A DNA stretch of 11,512 nt, taken from assembly GCA_046732855.1 (NCBI GenBank), contig JBKPNX010000250.1, forward strand, positions 1-11,512, read 5' to 3'. Shown here one piece after another: positions 5,631 to 11,512 of this stretch. Each line of letters begins with the position of its first letter. The stretch's first letter is position 1. This stretch comes from JBKPNX01 sp046732855. GTDB lineage: Bacteria; Pseudomonadota; Alphaproteobacteria; Geminicoccales; Geminicoccaceae. The translations under genes were made by a program, and so were the position numbers. Under the pieces are notes generated by a model. That model had not been told where the DNA came from and made no database searches. It saw nothing but the letters and a program-made list of their open reading frames with translations.

Positions 5631-5952
5631 GCCGCGCCGCGGCGAAGTCTGGTGGGTCGCCTTCGACCCCGCCACGGCCGGCGAAATCCGCAAGACTCGT
5701 CCCGTAATCGTGGTCAGCAATGATGCGGCAAACCGCATGCTCAACCGGGTCCAGGTCGTGCCACTGACGGGTCGAATCGATCGTCTCTACCCCGGCGAAG
5801 CCTACGTGACGCTCGATGGTCAGCGGCGCAAAGCCATGGCCGACCAGATCGCGACGGCCTCGAAGCTGAGGCTGCGCGGCCAGATCGGTCGCCTTGACCC
5901 GGCCGACATGAGCGCGGTCGATCGCGCGATCCGAACCCAGCTGGGGCTTTAG
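5608..5952 (+). CDS. MazF/PemK-family endoribonuclease toxin
   Basis: This is a 114-residue toxin expected to cut mRNA at short sequence motifs when not held by the antitoxin. Visible: RRGEVWWVAFDP (10-21), GEIRKTRPVIVVSND (25-39) with the conserved Arg31, VQVVPLTGR (48-56) with the conserved Thr54, then AMADQIATASKLRL (76-89) and a C-terminal GRLDPADMSAVDRAIRTQLGL, all in family order and near full family length. The ATG at 5608 lies inside the antitoxin gene (23-nt overlap, different frame), consistent with translational coupling. An earlier in-frame ATG at 5521 would add 29 basic residues not expected in the family. The gene seems intact. It ends 2 bp before the stop of the convergent SDR gene, with no room for a long terminator. 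Confidence 0.88.
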   Translation: MSPTTRDEPRRGEVWWVAFDPATAGEIRKTRPVIVVSNDAANRMLNRVQVVPLTGRIDRLYPGEAYVTLDGQRRKAMADQIATASKLRLRGQIGRLDPADMSAVDRAIRTQLGL

Positions 5953-5954
5953 GC

Positions 5955-6731
5955 TCAAGCCAGCATCAGGCCGCCGTCGATCACGATGATGCCGCCGGTC
6001 ATGTAGCGCGAGGCGTCCGAGGCGAGCAGCAGGAGCGCGCCGTCCAGGTCCTCGGGCGCGCCGAAGCGCCGCTGCGGGATGCGCTGTTTCATGCGCTCGC
6101 CCGCGCTCCCGGTCTCGAGGAACTCGCGATTGATCTCGGTCACGATGTAGCCGGGCGCCAGCGCATTGACCCGCACGTCATGGCGGGCGAGCTCGAGCGC
6201 CATGGTCCTGGTCAGCTGCCACAGGCCGCCCTTGGATGCTGCGTACGGCGCGAGATGGCCGATCACGTCGAGCGCAAGCACCGAGGCGATGTTCACGATG
6301 TTGCCGCCCCAGGCCGGCTGCGAGTCGCGCGCGACCATGCGTTTGGCGACCGCCTGCGCGACGAAGAATGCACCCTTGAGGTTGGTGTCGATCACCTTGT
6401 CCCAGTCGGCCTCGGTCTGCTCGAGCACGCCCTTGGATACGGCCACGCCCGCGTTGTTGATCAGCACGTCGATCGGGCCGAGCGCGTCCTCGACGGCCGC
6501 CATCGCCCGCTCGATGCTCGCGTGGTCCGTCACGTCGAGCACGACGCTCGTGACCCGGCCGCCGCCGTCTCCGATCTCGCGCTCGAGCGCGGCGAGCTTG
6601 TCCAGCTGGCGCGCGGCGAGGCCGACCGCGGCGCCGTGCTCCGCCAGAACGCGGGCAAAGCGCTGGCCGAGTCCCTGCGAGGCGCCGGTGACGAGGGCAA
6701 CGCGGCCGTTCAAGTTGAACCGATCGCTCAT
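5955..6731 (-). CDS. Short-chain dehydrogenase/reductase (classical SDR), last gene of operon
   Basis: This is a 258-residue NAD(P)-dependent oxidoreductase of the classical SDR type. Visible: cofactor loop TGASQGLG (15-22), LDVTD (65-69), NNAG (92-95), Asn117, catalytic Ser150, Tyr163 and Lys167 (YAASK), LAPGYIVTE (191-199) and the C-terminal TGGIIVIDGG. Length and motif spacing are typical of 3-oxoacyl or secondary-alcohol dehydrogenases, and the exact substrate cannot be told from the sequence. GGAGGAG lies 6 nt before the ATG. It is the fourth and last gene of the leftward operon, 57 bp after another, only distantly similar SDR, so the two probably act on different steps or stereoisomers. 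It converges with the toxin gene, with 2 bp between the stop codons. Confidence 0.88.
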   Translation of the reverse strand: MSDRFNLNGRVALVTGASQGLGQRFARVLAEHGAAVGLAARQLDKLAALEREIGDGGGRVTSVVLDVTDHASIERAMAAVEDALGPIDVLINNAGVAVSKGVLEQTEADWDKVIDTNLKGAFFVAQAVAKRMVARDSQPAWGGNIVNIASVLALDVIGHLAPYAASKGGLWQLTRTMALELARHDVRVNALAPGYIVTEINREFLETGSAGERMKQRIPQRRFGAPEDLDGALLLLASDASRYMTGGIIVIDGGLMLA

Positions 6732-6788
6732 CCGAGCTCCTCCCGAAAGATGCGGGCCGCCGCCCGTGGCCGAATTACTCCACGCCCA

Positions 6789-7493
6789 TCACGACAGGTA
6801 CGAGCCGCCGTTGACCGGCAGGATCACGCCGTTGGTGTAGCTCGCCGCCTCGCTCGCGAGATAGCGCACCGCGGCGACCACCTCGGGCATGCGGGCGAGG
6901 CGGCGCAGCGGGTTGGCTCGCGCGAGCTGCTCGCGCTGCCGCTCGCTCAGCTGGCTGGCCATCGATCCCTCGATCACCGAGGGCGCCACGGCGTTGCAAT
7001 AGACCCCATATCTGGCGCCTTCGAGCGCGTAGGTCCGGGTCAGCGCGTGCACGCCCGCCTTGGACGCGCCGTAGGCCGGGTGCAGCGCGGTGCCGCCGAC
7101 CTGGCCGGACAGCGAGCCGAGGTTGACGATCCGGCCGCCGCCTTCCCGGCTCATCACCGCAAGCGCGGCGGCGCAGCCGTGGAACGTGCCCGTGAGGTTG
7201 ACCGCGATGATCCGCTCCCAGTCCAGGTCATCGGCCTCGCTCACCTTGACCACGCGAAGGATGCCTGCGGCGTTGATCCAGAGCTTCAGTTGCCGGGCTT
7301 CGGCCGCAGCGCGCTCAGCCAGCGCAGAGACGCCGGCGCGCTCGGTCACGTCCAGATGCACGGGCACCAGCCCGCGGCGCGGCCCGACCGGCGCGATGTC
7401 GCCGCCGTAGACCCGATAACCCTCGGCAAGAAACGCCTCGGCGAGCGCCTGCCCCAAGTCGCCGGCGGCGCCGGTGATCACCGCCGCGGTCAT
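6789..7493 (-). CDS. Short-chain dehydrogenase/reductase, third gene of operon
   Basis: This is a 234-residue SDR, a compact form of the family. Visible: TGAAGDLG cofactor loop (7-14), DI after the second strand (32-33), LDVTE (47-51), NAAG (74-77) in place of the usual NNAG, Asn99, catalytic Ser127, Tyr141 and Lys145 (YGASK), and VNGGSYLS at the C-terminus. The Asp at the end of the second strand (Asp32) would favour NAD(H) over NADP(H), an inference from the family rule. Its ATG overlaps the stop of the acyl-CoA ligase gene by 4 bp (ATGA), so the two are translationally coupled. It probably oxidises or reduces a hydroxyl/keto group on the substrate that the ligase activates. Confidence 0.87.
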   Translation of the reverse strand: MTAAVITGAAGDLGQALAEAFLAEGYRVYGGDIAPVGPRRGLVPVHLDVTERAGVSALAERAAAEARQLKLWINAAGILRVVKVSEADDLDWERIIAVNLTGTFHGCAAALAVMSREGGGRIVNLGSLSGQVGGTALHPAYGASKAGVHALTRTYALEGARYGVYCNAVAPSVIEGSMASQLSERQREQLARANPLRRLARMPEVVAAVRYLASEAASYTNGVILPVNGGSYLS

Positions 7494-9085
7494 TGCGCCA
7501 GCGCCGCCGCGCGGCGGCGCAGGACATCCTTCTGCAGCTTGCCGTTGGCGTTGCGCGGCAGCGGCTCGGTGCCGATGGTCACAAACTCCGGCACCTTGTA
7601 GTCCGCGAGCTCCTCCCGGCAGAACGCGCGCACGTCCTCATCACCCAGCCTGTCGTCGCGGGCGGTGACGAACGCATGCACCTTCTCGCCAAGAATGGGA
7701 TCGGGTCGCCCGACGACCCCGGCCTCTGCGATCAGCGGATGCTGGCTCAGCACGTTCTCGACCTCGGCGCTGAACACCTTATAGCCGGCGCGGTTGATCA
7801 TGTCCTTGAGGCGGTCGAAGACCCGAAGAAAGCCCGCCTCGTCGATCGCGCCGATGTCGCCGGACCGCCAGAAACCTGCGACGAACGCCTCGCGGGTCGC
7901 GGCATCATCGGCGAAATAGCCCGGCACCACCATCGGCCCTCTGATCCAGATCTCGCCCGCCTCGCCCGGCGGCACCTCGCGTCCGGCCTCGTCCATGATC
8001 CGCACCTCGGCGCAGGGCACGACCCGGCCGACGCTATTCGGGTGACGCGCCGCGTGCCCGAGCGGGGTCAGGGCGACTCCAGCGGTGGTCTCGGTCGCAC
8101 CGTAGCCGTTGCCGAGCTCCAGGCGCGGCAGACATTCGGCGAGCCGCGCGATCGCTGCTTCCGTGATCGGAGCGCCGCCACAGACACCCCTCCGCCAGGA
8201 AGAGAGATCGAAAGCCTCGACGTCCGGCTCCAGCAGGCAGAGCTGATACATGGCCGGCACCATGTTGGTGACGGTGACCCGCTCGGCGGCGACCAGCTCG
8301 AGCAAGTGCCGCGCCTTGAAGGCGCGCATCATGACCGTGCTGCCGCCGACATGGATCATCGCCAGCACGGTCGCGACCAGGCCGATGGTGTGGCTCGCCG
8401 GCACCGCGAGGAGCGCGCGATCGTCTGGCCCGAGGCTGCGGCAGAGCGCGCGGTGCGTGACCGAGTGGGCGATGTTGAGGTGGGTCAGCATCGCGCCCTT
8501 GGGGCGACCGGTGGTACCGGACGTGTAGACGATGATCGCCACGTCCTCCTCGTCGGGACGATGCGGCGGGGGCGCCTCGGCGCGCCCGTCCAGCAGCAGT
8601 GCGAAGTCGCCGCCGCCAAATGCCTTGCCCAGCGCGACCTGATCCCGCCTGCCGTCATGTGGCACCCGGTCGTCAAAATCGGCCTCGTAGATCAACAGCT
8701 TGGCACCGGAGTGCACGAGCATGTAGCGCAGGCCCGGCGCCTGCTCGCGCACGCTGAGCGGCACCGCGACCGCGCCCAGGCGGGCCACGGCGAACAGCGT
8801 GATCACAAACTCCGGACGATTGCCGATCAGGAGCGCGACCCGGTCCCCTGGCGCCACGCCGCGCGCGGCCACGCCGGCGGCCAAGCGTTCGACCTGCCCG
8901 GCAAGATCGCCATAGCTCAGGCGGGTCTCACCGCCGACCAGAGCGAGCGCATCCGGATCGCGCAGGGCGGTGGTCTCGAGCAGGCCGTAAAGACTACTCG
9001 GCCGGTCGGCGAAGCAGCGCACCAGCCGATCGCCGAAGTGCAGCTCGTGGCGGATCGGAGGCAGGGGATCGTCGGGCCAAGCCAT
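7490..9085 (-). CDS. Acyl-CoA ligase (class I adenylate-forming enzyme)
   Basis: This is a 531-residue enzyme that would activate a carboxylic acid with ATP and join it to CoA by way of an acyl-AMP. Motifs appear in the family order: YTSGTTGRPKGAMLTH (187-202, phosphate-binding loop), GNGYGATETT (325-334), RSGDIG (407-412), DRLKDMINRAGYKVFSAEVE (424-443, hinge and CoA-binding region) and the C-terminal NANGKLQK (513-520) with the acylation Lys517. Length is typical of medium-chain or aromatic acyl-CoA ligases. The acid pocket cannot be matched to a known substrate by eye. The gene starts 5 bp after the acyl-CoA dehydrogenase stop and has only a weak ribosome site, so it is probably translated by coupling. 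Its stop overlaps the next SDR start. Confidence 0.9.
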   Translation of the reverse strand: MAWPDDPLPPIRHELHFGDRLVRCFADRPSSLYGLLETTALRDPDALALVGGETRLSYGDLAGQVERLAAGVAARGVAPGDRVALLIGNRPEFVITLFAVARLGAVAVPLSVREQAPGLRYMLVHSGAKLLIYEADFDDRVPHDGRRDQVALGKAFGGGDFALLLDGRAEAPPPHRPDEEDVAIIVYTSGTTGRPKGAMLTHLNIAHSVTHRALCRSLGPDDRALLAVPASHTIGLVATVLAMIHVGGSTVMMRAFKARHLLELVAAERVTVTNMVPAMYQLCLLEPDVEAFDLSSWRRGVCGGAPITEAAIARLAECLPRLELGNGYGATETTAGVALTPLGHAARHPNSVGRVVPCAEVRIMDEAGREVPPGEAGEIWIRGPMVVPGYFADDAATREAFVAGFWRSGDIGAIDEAGFLRVFDRLKDMINRAGYKVFSAEVENVLSQHPLIAEAGVVGRPDPILGEKVHAFVTARDDRLGDEDVRAFCREELADYKVPEFVTIGTEPLPRNANGKLQKDVLRRRAAALAQ

Positions 9086-9090
9086 CGCGC

Positions 9091-10350
9091 TCAGCCGTGT
9101 TGCCTGGCCTCGGGCGGAAGCAGGTAGTCGGCGGCGCGGGCGTGGTTCGGCTCCTGCGCGCGCATCTCATGGCGCGCCACCGTGCGCAGATGGACCTCGT
9201 CGGGGCCGTCGACGAACTGCAACGCGCGGCCCCAGGTCCATAACAAAGCGAGCGGCGTGTCGGGGGTGAGGCCCATGGCGCCATAGACCTGCATCGCCCG
9301 CGACAGCACCGTGGTCTGCAGGCGCGGCACCACGACCTTGATCATCGACACATCCGTGCGCGCCGCCTTGTTGCCATGCCGGTCGATCAGCCAGGCGGCG
9401 CGCAGCACCAGAAGGCGCGCCTGGTCGATCTCCATGCGGGAGAGCGCGATCCACTCGGCGACCGTGCCGTGCTCGTGCAGCTTCCTGCCGAACGCCTGGC
9501 GCTCGCGGGCGCGCGCGCACATCAGCTCGAGAGCCAGCTCGCACTGGCCGATCGAACGCATGCAGTGGTGGATGCGCCCAGGGCCAAGCCGCGCCTGGGC
9601 GAGCGCGAAGCCCTTGCCCTCCTCGCCGAGCAGATTGGTGACGGGCACGCGCACGTCCGCAAAGCGCATCTCGCAGTGCCCCTCGGGGGCGACGTGGTGC
9701 ATGACCGGCAGGTTGCGCACCACGGTGACGCCCGGCGTGTCCATCGGCACCACCACCATGGAGTGGCGGCGATGCGCCTCCTCGGCCGGATCGGTCACCC
9801 CCATGACGATGCAGATCCGGCAGCGCGGGTCGGCGGCGTTGGTGATGAACCACTTGCGGCCGGTGATCACGTAATCCTCGCCCTGGCGTTGGACTCGGGT
9901 GGCGATGTTGGTCGCATCCGAGCTGGCGACGTCGGGCTCGGTCATGGCAAAGCAGGAGCGGATCTCGCCGTTCAGCAGCGGCTCTAGCCAGCGCGCGCGC
10001 TGCTCGGGGGTCGCGAACAGATGCAACAGCTCCATGTTGCCGGTATCGGGCGCCGAGCAGTTGAAGATCTCCGAGGCCCAGAACACGCGGCCCATGATCT
10101 CGGCGAGCGGCGCGTATTCGAGGTTGGTCAAGCGCGTGCCCGGCTCGCCCTCGCGCAGGCCCGGCAGGAACAGGTTCCATAGGCCCTCGGCCTTGGCCTG
10201 CGCCTTCAGCGGCTCGATCATCGAGGGCGGCCAGGCGCCGGCTTCCACGTCGCGCTGCCAGTCGGCGAGACGCGGCACCACGTGGGCGTCCATGAAGGCG
10301 CGCAGCCGCTCGCGCAACGCCTCGACCTTGGCCGAATAAGCGAAATCCAT
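9091..10350 (-). CDS. Acyl-CoA dehydrogenase family protein, ACAD10/11-like
   Basis: This is a 419-residue FAD-dependent acyl-CoA dehydrogenase. Visible: FAD/substrate loop CFAMTEPDVASSDATNIAT (133-151), GRKWFITNAADPRC (164-177), the segment GPGRIHHCMRSIG (257-269), RQAFGRKL (284-291) and, near the end, VYGAMGLTPDTPLALLWTWGR (355-375) followed by DGPDEVHLRTVAR (381-393). The DGPDEVH motif and TPDTPLA are typical of the ACAD10/ACAD11 branch. The Glu that serves as base in many short-chain dehydrogenases, close after the YGGxG motif, is not present here. In that branch the enzyme is often paired with an APH-like kinase, and none is seen in this window. GGAGG (10357-10361) lies 6 nt before the ATG at 10350, and an in-frame extension upstream to 10539 has no family look. 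First gene of the leftward operon. Confidence 0.88.
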   Translation of the reverse strand: MDFAYSAKVEALRERLRAFMDAHVVPRLADWQRDVEAGAWPPSMIEPLKAQAKAEGLWNLFLPGLREGEPGTRLTNLEYAPLAEIMGRVFWASEIFNCSAPDTGNMELLHLFATPEQRARWLEPLLNGEIRSCFAMTEPDVASSDATNIATRVQRQGEDYVITGRKWFITNAADPRCRICIVMGVTDPAEEAHRRHSMVVVPMDTPGVTVVRNLPVMHHVAPEGHCEMRFADVRVPVTNLLGEEGKGFALAQARLGPGRIHHCMRSIGQCELALELMCARARERQAFGRKLHEHGTVAEWIALSRMEIDQARLLVLRAAWLIDRHGNKAARTDVSMIKVVVPRLQTTVLSRAMQVYGAMGLTPDTPLALLWTWGRALQFVDGPDEVHLRTVARHEMRAQEPNHARAADYLLPPEARQHG

Positions 10351-10356
10351 GCGCCG

Positions 10357-10361
10357 CCTCC
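10357..10361 (-). promoter_or_regulatory. Shine-Dalgarno that fixes the acyl-CoA dehydrogenase start
   Basis: On the - strand this reads GGAGG, 6 nt before the ATG at 10350. The open frame runs on to 10539, but only this ATG has both a ribosome site and the family N-terminus (MDFAYSAKVEALRERL). Confidence 0.7.
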
Positions 10362-10491
10362 CGGATGACGGGGACAGAGTGACACAGCGCCAGCGCAGTG
10401 GCCAGATCGGCGACCCATGCCCCGGGCACGCCCAGCGTCCGGCAGGTCGGGAGCGCCAGGTGTTAATGCCGCGTTCACCCCGGCAGCGGAT

Positions 10492-10514
10492 GATGGTCGC
10501 CAGTGTGCACCATC
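10492..10514. promoter_or_regulatory. Inverted repeat before the 65-residue protein gene
   Basis: GATGGT at 10492-10497 and ACCATC at 10509-10514 form a perfect 6-bp inverted repeat with an 11-nt spacer that contains most of a GTGCAC palindrome (10505-10510). It ends 12 nt before the ATG at 10527 and just upstream of the ribosome site. It could be an operator for the divergent pair of units or a leader hairpin; chance is not excluded. Confidence 0.3.
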
Positions 10515-10526
10515 CGGGAGAGGGCG

Positions 10527-10724
10527 ATGGCGGGGACATGCACGGTCGACGCCGCGCTGTTCGACAATCTGAAGCAGGCGGTCGAGTTCGTGACGGAGCG
10601 TGGCGGCGGCGTGGTGTACACCGAGCTCGCCGGCACCAAGTTCGCCGAAAGCATGAAGCTGCCCGAAAACGTCCAGCTGAAGCCCCGGCGCGTCGAGGAC
10701 CGCGAGAAAGACCAGGCCGCCTGA
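10527..10724 (+). CDS. 65-residue protein of unknown function
   Basis: I do not recognise a family. The protein is soluble and mixed in charge, with an amphipathic helix at about residues 8-24 (DAALFDNLKQAVEFVTER), a Gly-rich turn (GGGVVYTELAG, 25-35) and a charged tail. It has no membrane segment or signal peptide. The composition is balanced, unlike the Arg/Pro-rich frames found nearby by chance, which argues that it is real. The start is chosen at 10527 because GGGAGAGGG lies just before it; a GTG at 10503 in the same frame would add 8 residues and would place the start before this site. The gene is divergent from the acyl-CoA dehydrogenase operon (176 bp between starts) and may share its control region. 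Function is unknown. Confidence 0.6.
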   Translation: MAGTCTVDAALFDNLKQAVEFVTERGGGVVYTELAGTKFAESMKLPENVQLKPRRVEDREKDQAA

Positions 10725-11236
10725 GCGGGGCTCCCGCCGCCCAGGCGCATCTGCTGCGGACGAGCGTGCGCCTGCTGGCGTCGTGACGAGCGCGGCCGCC
10801 ACTGAACCATCGCGGGCAGCTCGACCGCGTCGGTCCGGCGGCCCGAGCACCCCTGGCGCGGGATCAGGTGCCGGCGGCAAAAGCGCGGCACCACGCGGAC
10901 CGTGGTATTTGCCGGGGCGGCAACGCCAGCCCCTGGGCACGCAGGCGCCTCCGACGCGGTCGTCTCGTCCGACCTGGCCGGCACGGCCGCTCGTGGACCC
11001 GGTTCGGACGTCAGGGCAACGCCGGGTGACGCGACGGCCGTACGTTCCCCAGCTGCTGCCGCTCACCAGACACGTTCGGCGACCTGGATTGAGGCGGCCG
11101 AAGGACGCCGCGGGCCTGTGGCGTTTTCCTGGGGCCTGCGGGGCCGTGCCATCGGTGGCGCAGCGAGCGCCGGACGAGCTTCGTTCGCGCCGCGGCCGCG
11201 CCGAGGTCCCGGGCGGCGGCGCCGTGGCTGCCCGGC
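10725..11236. other. About 510 bp without a credible gene
   Basis: Open frames exist on both strands but are Arg/Pro/Gly/Ala-rich, overlap each other, lack good ribosome sites and show no recognisable motif, as expected of GC-rich non-coding DNA. I see no tRNA, rRNA, terminator with a T-run, or long repeat in it. It lies between the 3' ends of the + strand 65-residue gene and the - strand cytochrome gene, so it is a region between convergent genes and need not hold promoters. Confidence 0.55.
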
Positions 11237-11512
11237 TCAGGGGCTGAGGGAGGCCGCATAGGCGGCAAGCGAGATCATGTCGTCGAGGGCGAGCTCTGCG
11301 ACGACCGGCTTCATGAGCGCGCTCCAGGGTCCGGCGCGAGCGCCCGTCTTGAAGTCGTAGAGCTGGCGGACGACGTAGCTCGGGGAGCGCTCGGCAATGC
11401 CGGGAATTGGCCCGAGCCCCTTCAAATCAGGCCCGTGGCAGATGCCGCATGCGACGGTGTTGCCGCCCCCCGAAGCGGCCAGCGCCTGGCCCCGCCGGAC
11501 GCTGCCCGACGG
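11237..11512 (-). CDS. Cytochrome c, C-terminal haem domain (5' end outside window)
   Basis: The frame is open to the right edge, so the Met codon at 11425 is internal. About 91 residues are visible. They carry the haem-binding CGICHG motif (Cys-x-x-Cys-His, about 22-27 residues from the edge), then LKGLGPIPGIAERSPSYVVRQL and a later Met in WSALMKPVV as the likely sixth haem ligand, ending in DDMISLAAYAASLSP. This is the standard layout of a class I cytochrome c and resembles the second domain of di-haem c4/c553-type proteins, which carry electrons in the periplasm. Whether an N-terminal haem domain exists cannot be seen. A link with the dehydrogenase operon is not shown; the acyl-CoA dehydrogenase would normally pass electrons to ETF, not to this protein. 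Confidence 0.85.
   Translation of the reverse strand, partial: PSGSVRRGQALAASGGGNTVACGICHGPDLKGLGPIPGIAERSPSYVVRQLYDFKTGARAGPWSALMKPVVAELALDDMISLAAYAASLSP

Noticed and set aside
5945..5961. GGCTT/AAGCC hairpin between the toxin and SDR stop codons as a bidirectional terminator
   Set aside because: Only a 5-bp stem, and no T-run on either strand.
6752..6767. CGGGC/GCCCG hairpin between the two SDR genes
   Set aside because: A short 5-bp stem in a 57-bp operon gap; no evidence of a processing site or attenuator.
10783..11268. Open frames on both strands in the region before the cytochrome gene
   Set aside because: Arg/Pro/Ala-rich, mutually overlapping, without ribosome sites or recognisable domains; typical chance frames in GC-rich DNA.
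1..11512. Search for CRISPR arrays, transposases, integrases, rRNA or tRNA genes
   Set aside because: No regularly spaced repeats, no mobile-element protein motifs and no RNA gene structure were seen by eye.

Overview
The window looks like a piece of a Gram-negative, probably proteobacterial, chromosome. The evidence is a TonB-type outer-membrane beta-barrel end, a c-type cytochrome, and a large set of CoA-linked catabolic enzymes. From about position 1400 onward the DNA is very GC-rich (single lines counted at 70-75% G+C). The first 1.3 kb is much lower (about 53-57% in lines counted) and may be of separate origin. I cannot name a genus.

Layout. (1) Positions 1-1320, + strand: the 3' end of a TonB-receptor-like outer-membrane barrel gene, then a small exported protein of unknown function. 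(2) Positions 1406-3387, - strand: a two-gene unit with a DapA/DHDPS-family lyase first and a maleylacetate-reductase-like iron-type dehydrogenase second. (3) Positions 3388-3829: a divergent intergenic region with an imperfect 57-bp tandem duplication, a possible -10 box for the leftward unit and an inverted repeat in front of the rightward unit. (4) Positions 3830-5232, + strand: a CitE-like (HpcH/HpaI) lyase and a MaoC-like hydratase whose active-site motif is altered. (5) Positions 5341-5952, + strand: a ribbon-helix-helix antitoxin and MazF/PemK toxin pair with its own promoter and operator-like repeats, lower in GC than its flanks. (6) Positions 5955-10350, - strand: a compact operon in the order acyl-CoA dehydrogenase (ACAD10/11-like), acyl-CoA ligase, SDR, SDR. 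(7) Positions 10527-10724, + strand: a 65-residue protein of unknown function. (8) Positions 10725-11236: about 510 bp with no credible gene. (9) Positions 11237-11512, - strand: the C-terminal haem domain of a cytochrome c running off the window.

How the genes may work together (inference). Blocks 2, 4 and 6 supply the activities expected for breakdown of an unidentified carboxylic acid: CoA activation (ligase), alpha-beta desaturation (acyl-CoA dehydrogenase), hydration (MaoC-like), oxidation or reduction (two SDRs, the maleylacetate-reductase-like enzyme) and C-C cleavage (CitE-like and DapA-like lyases). No dioxygenase, thiolase, CoA-transferase or regulator gene is visible, so the substrate cannot be read from the window.

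No defence system, CRISPR array, transposase or phage gene was found. The most noteworthy items are the composition step near 1320-1405, the altered active-site motifs in the MaoC-like, DapA-like and acyl-CoA dehydrogenase proteins, the toxin-antitoxin insert with its operator geometry, and the duplicated intergenic sequence at 3446-3559.
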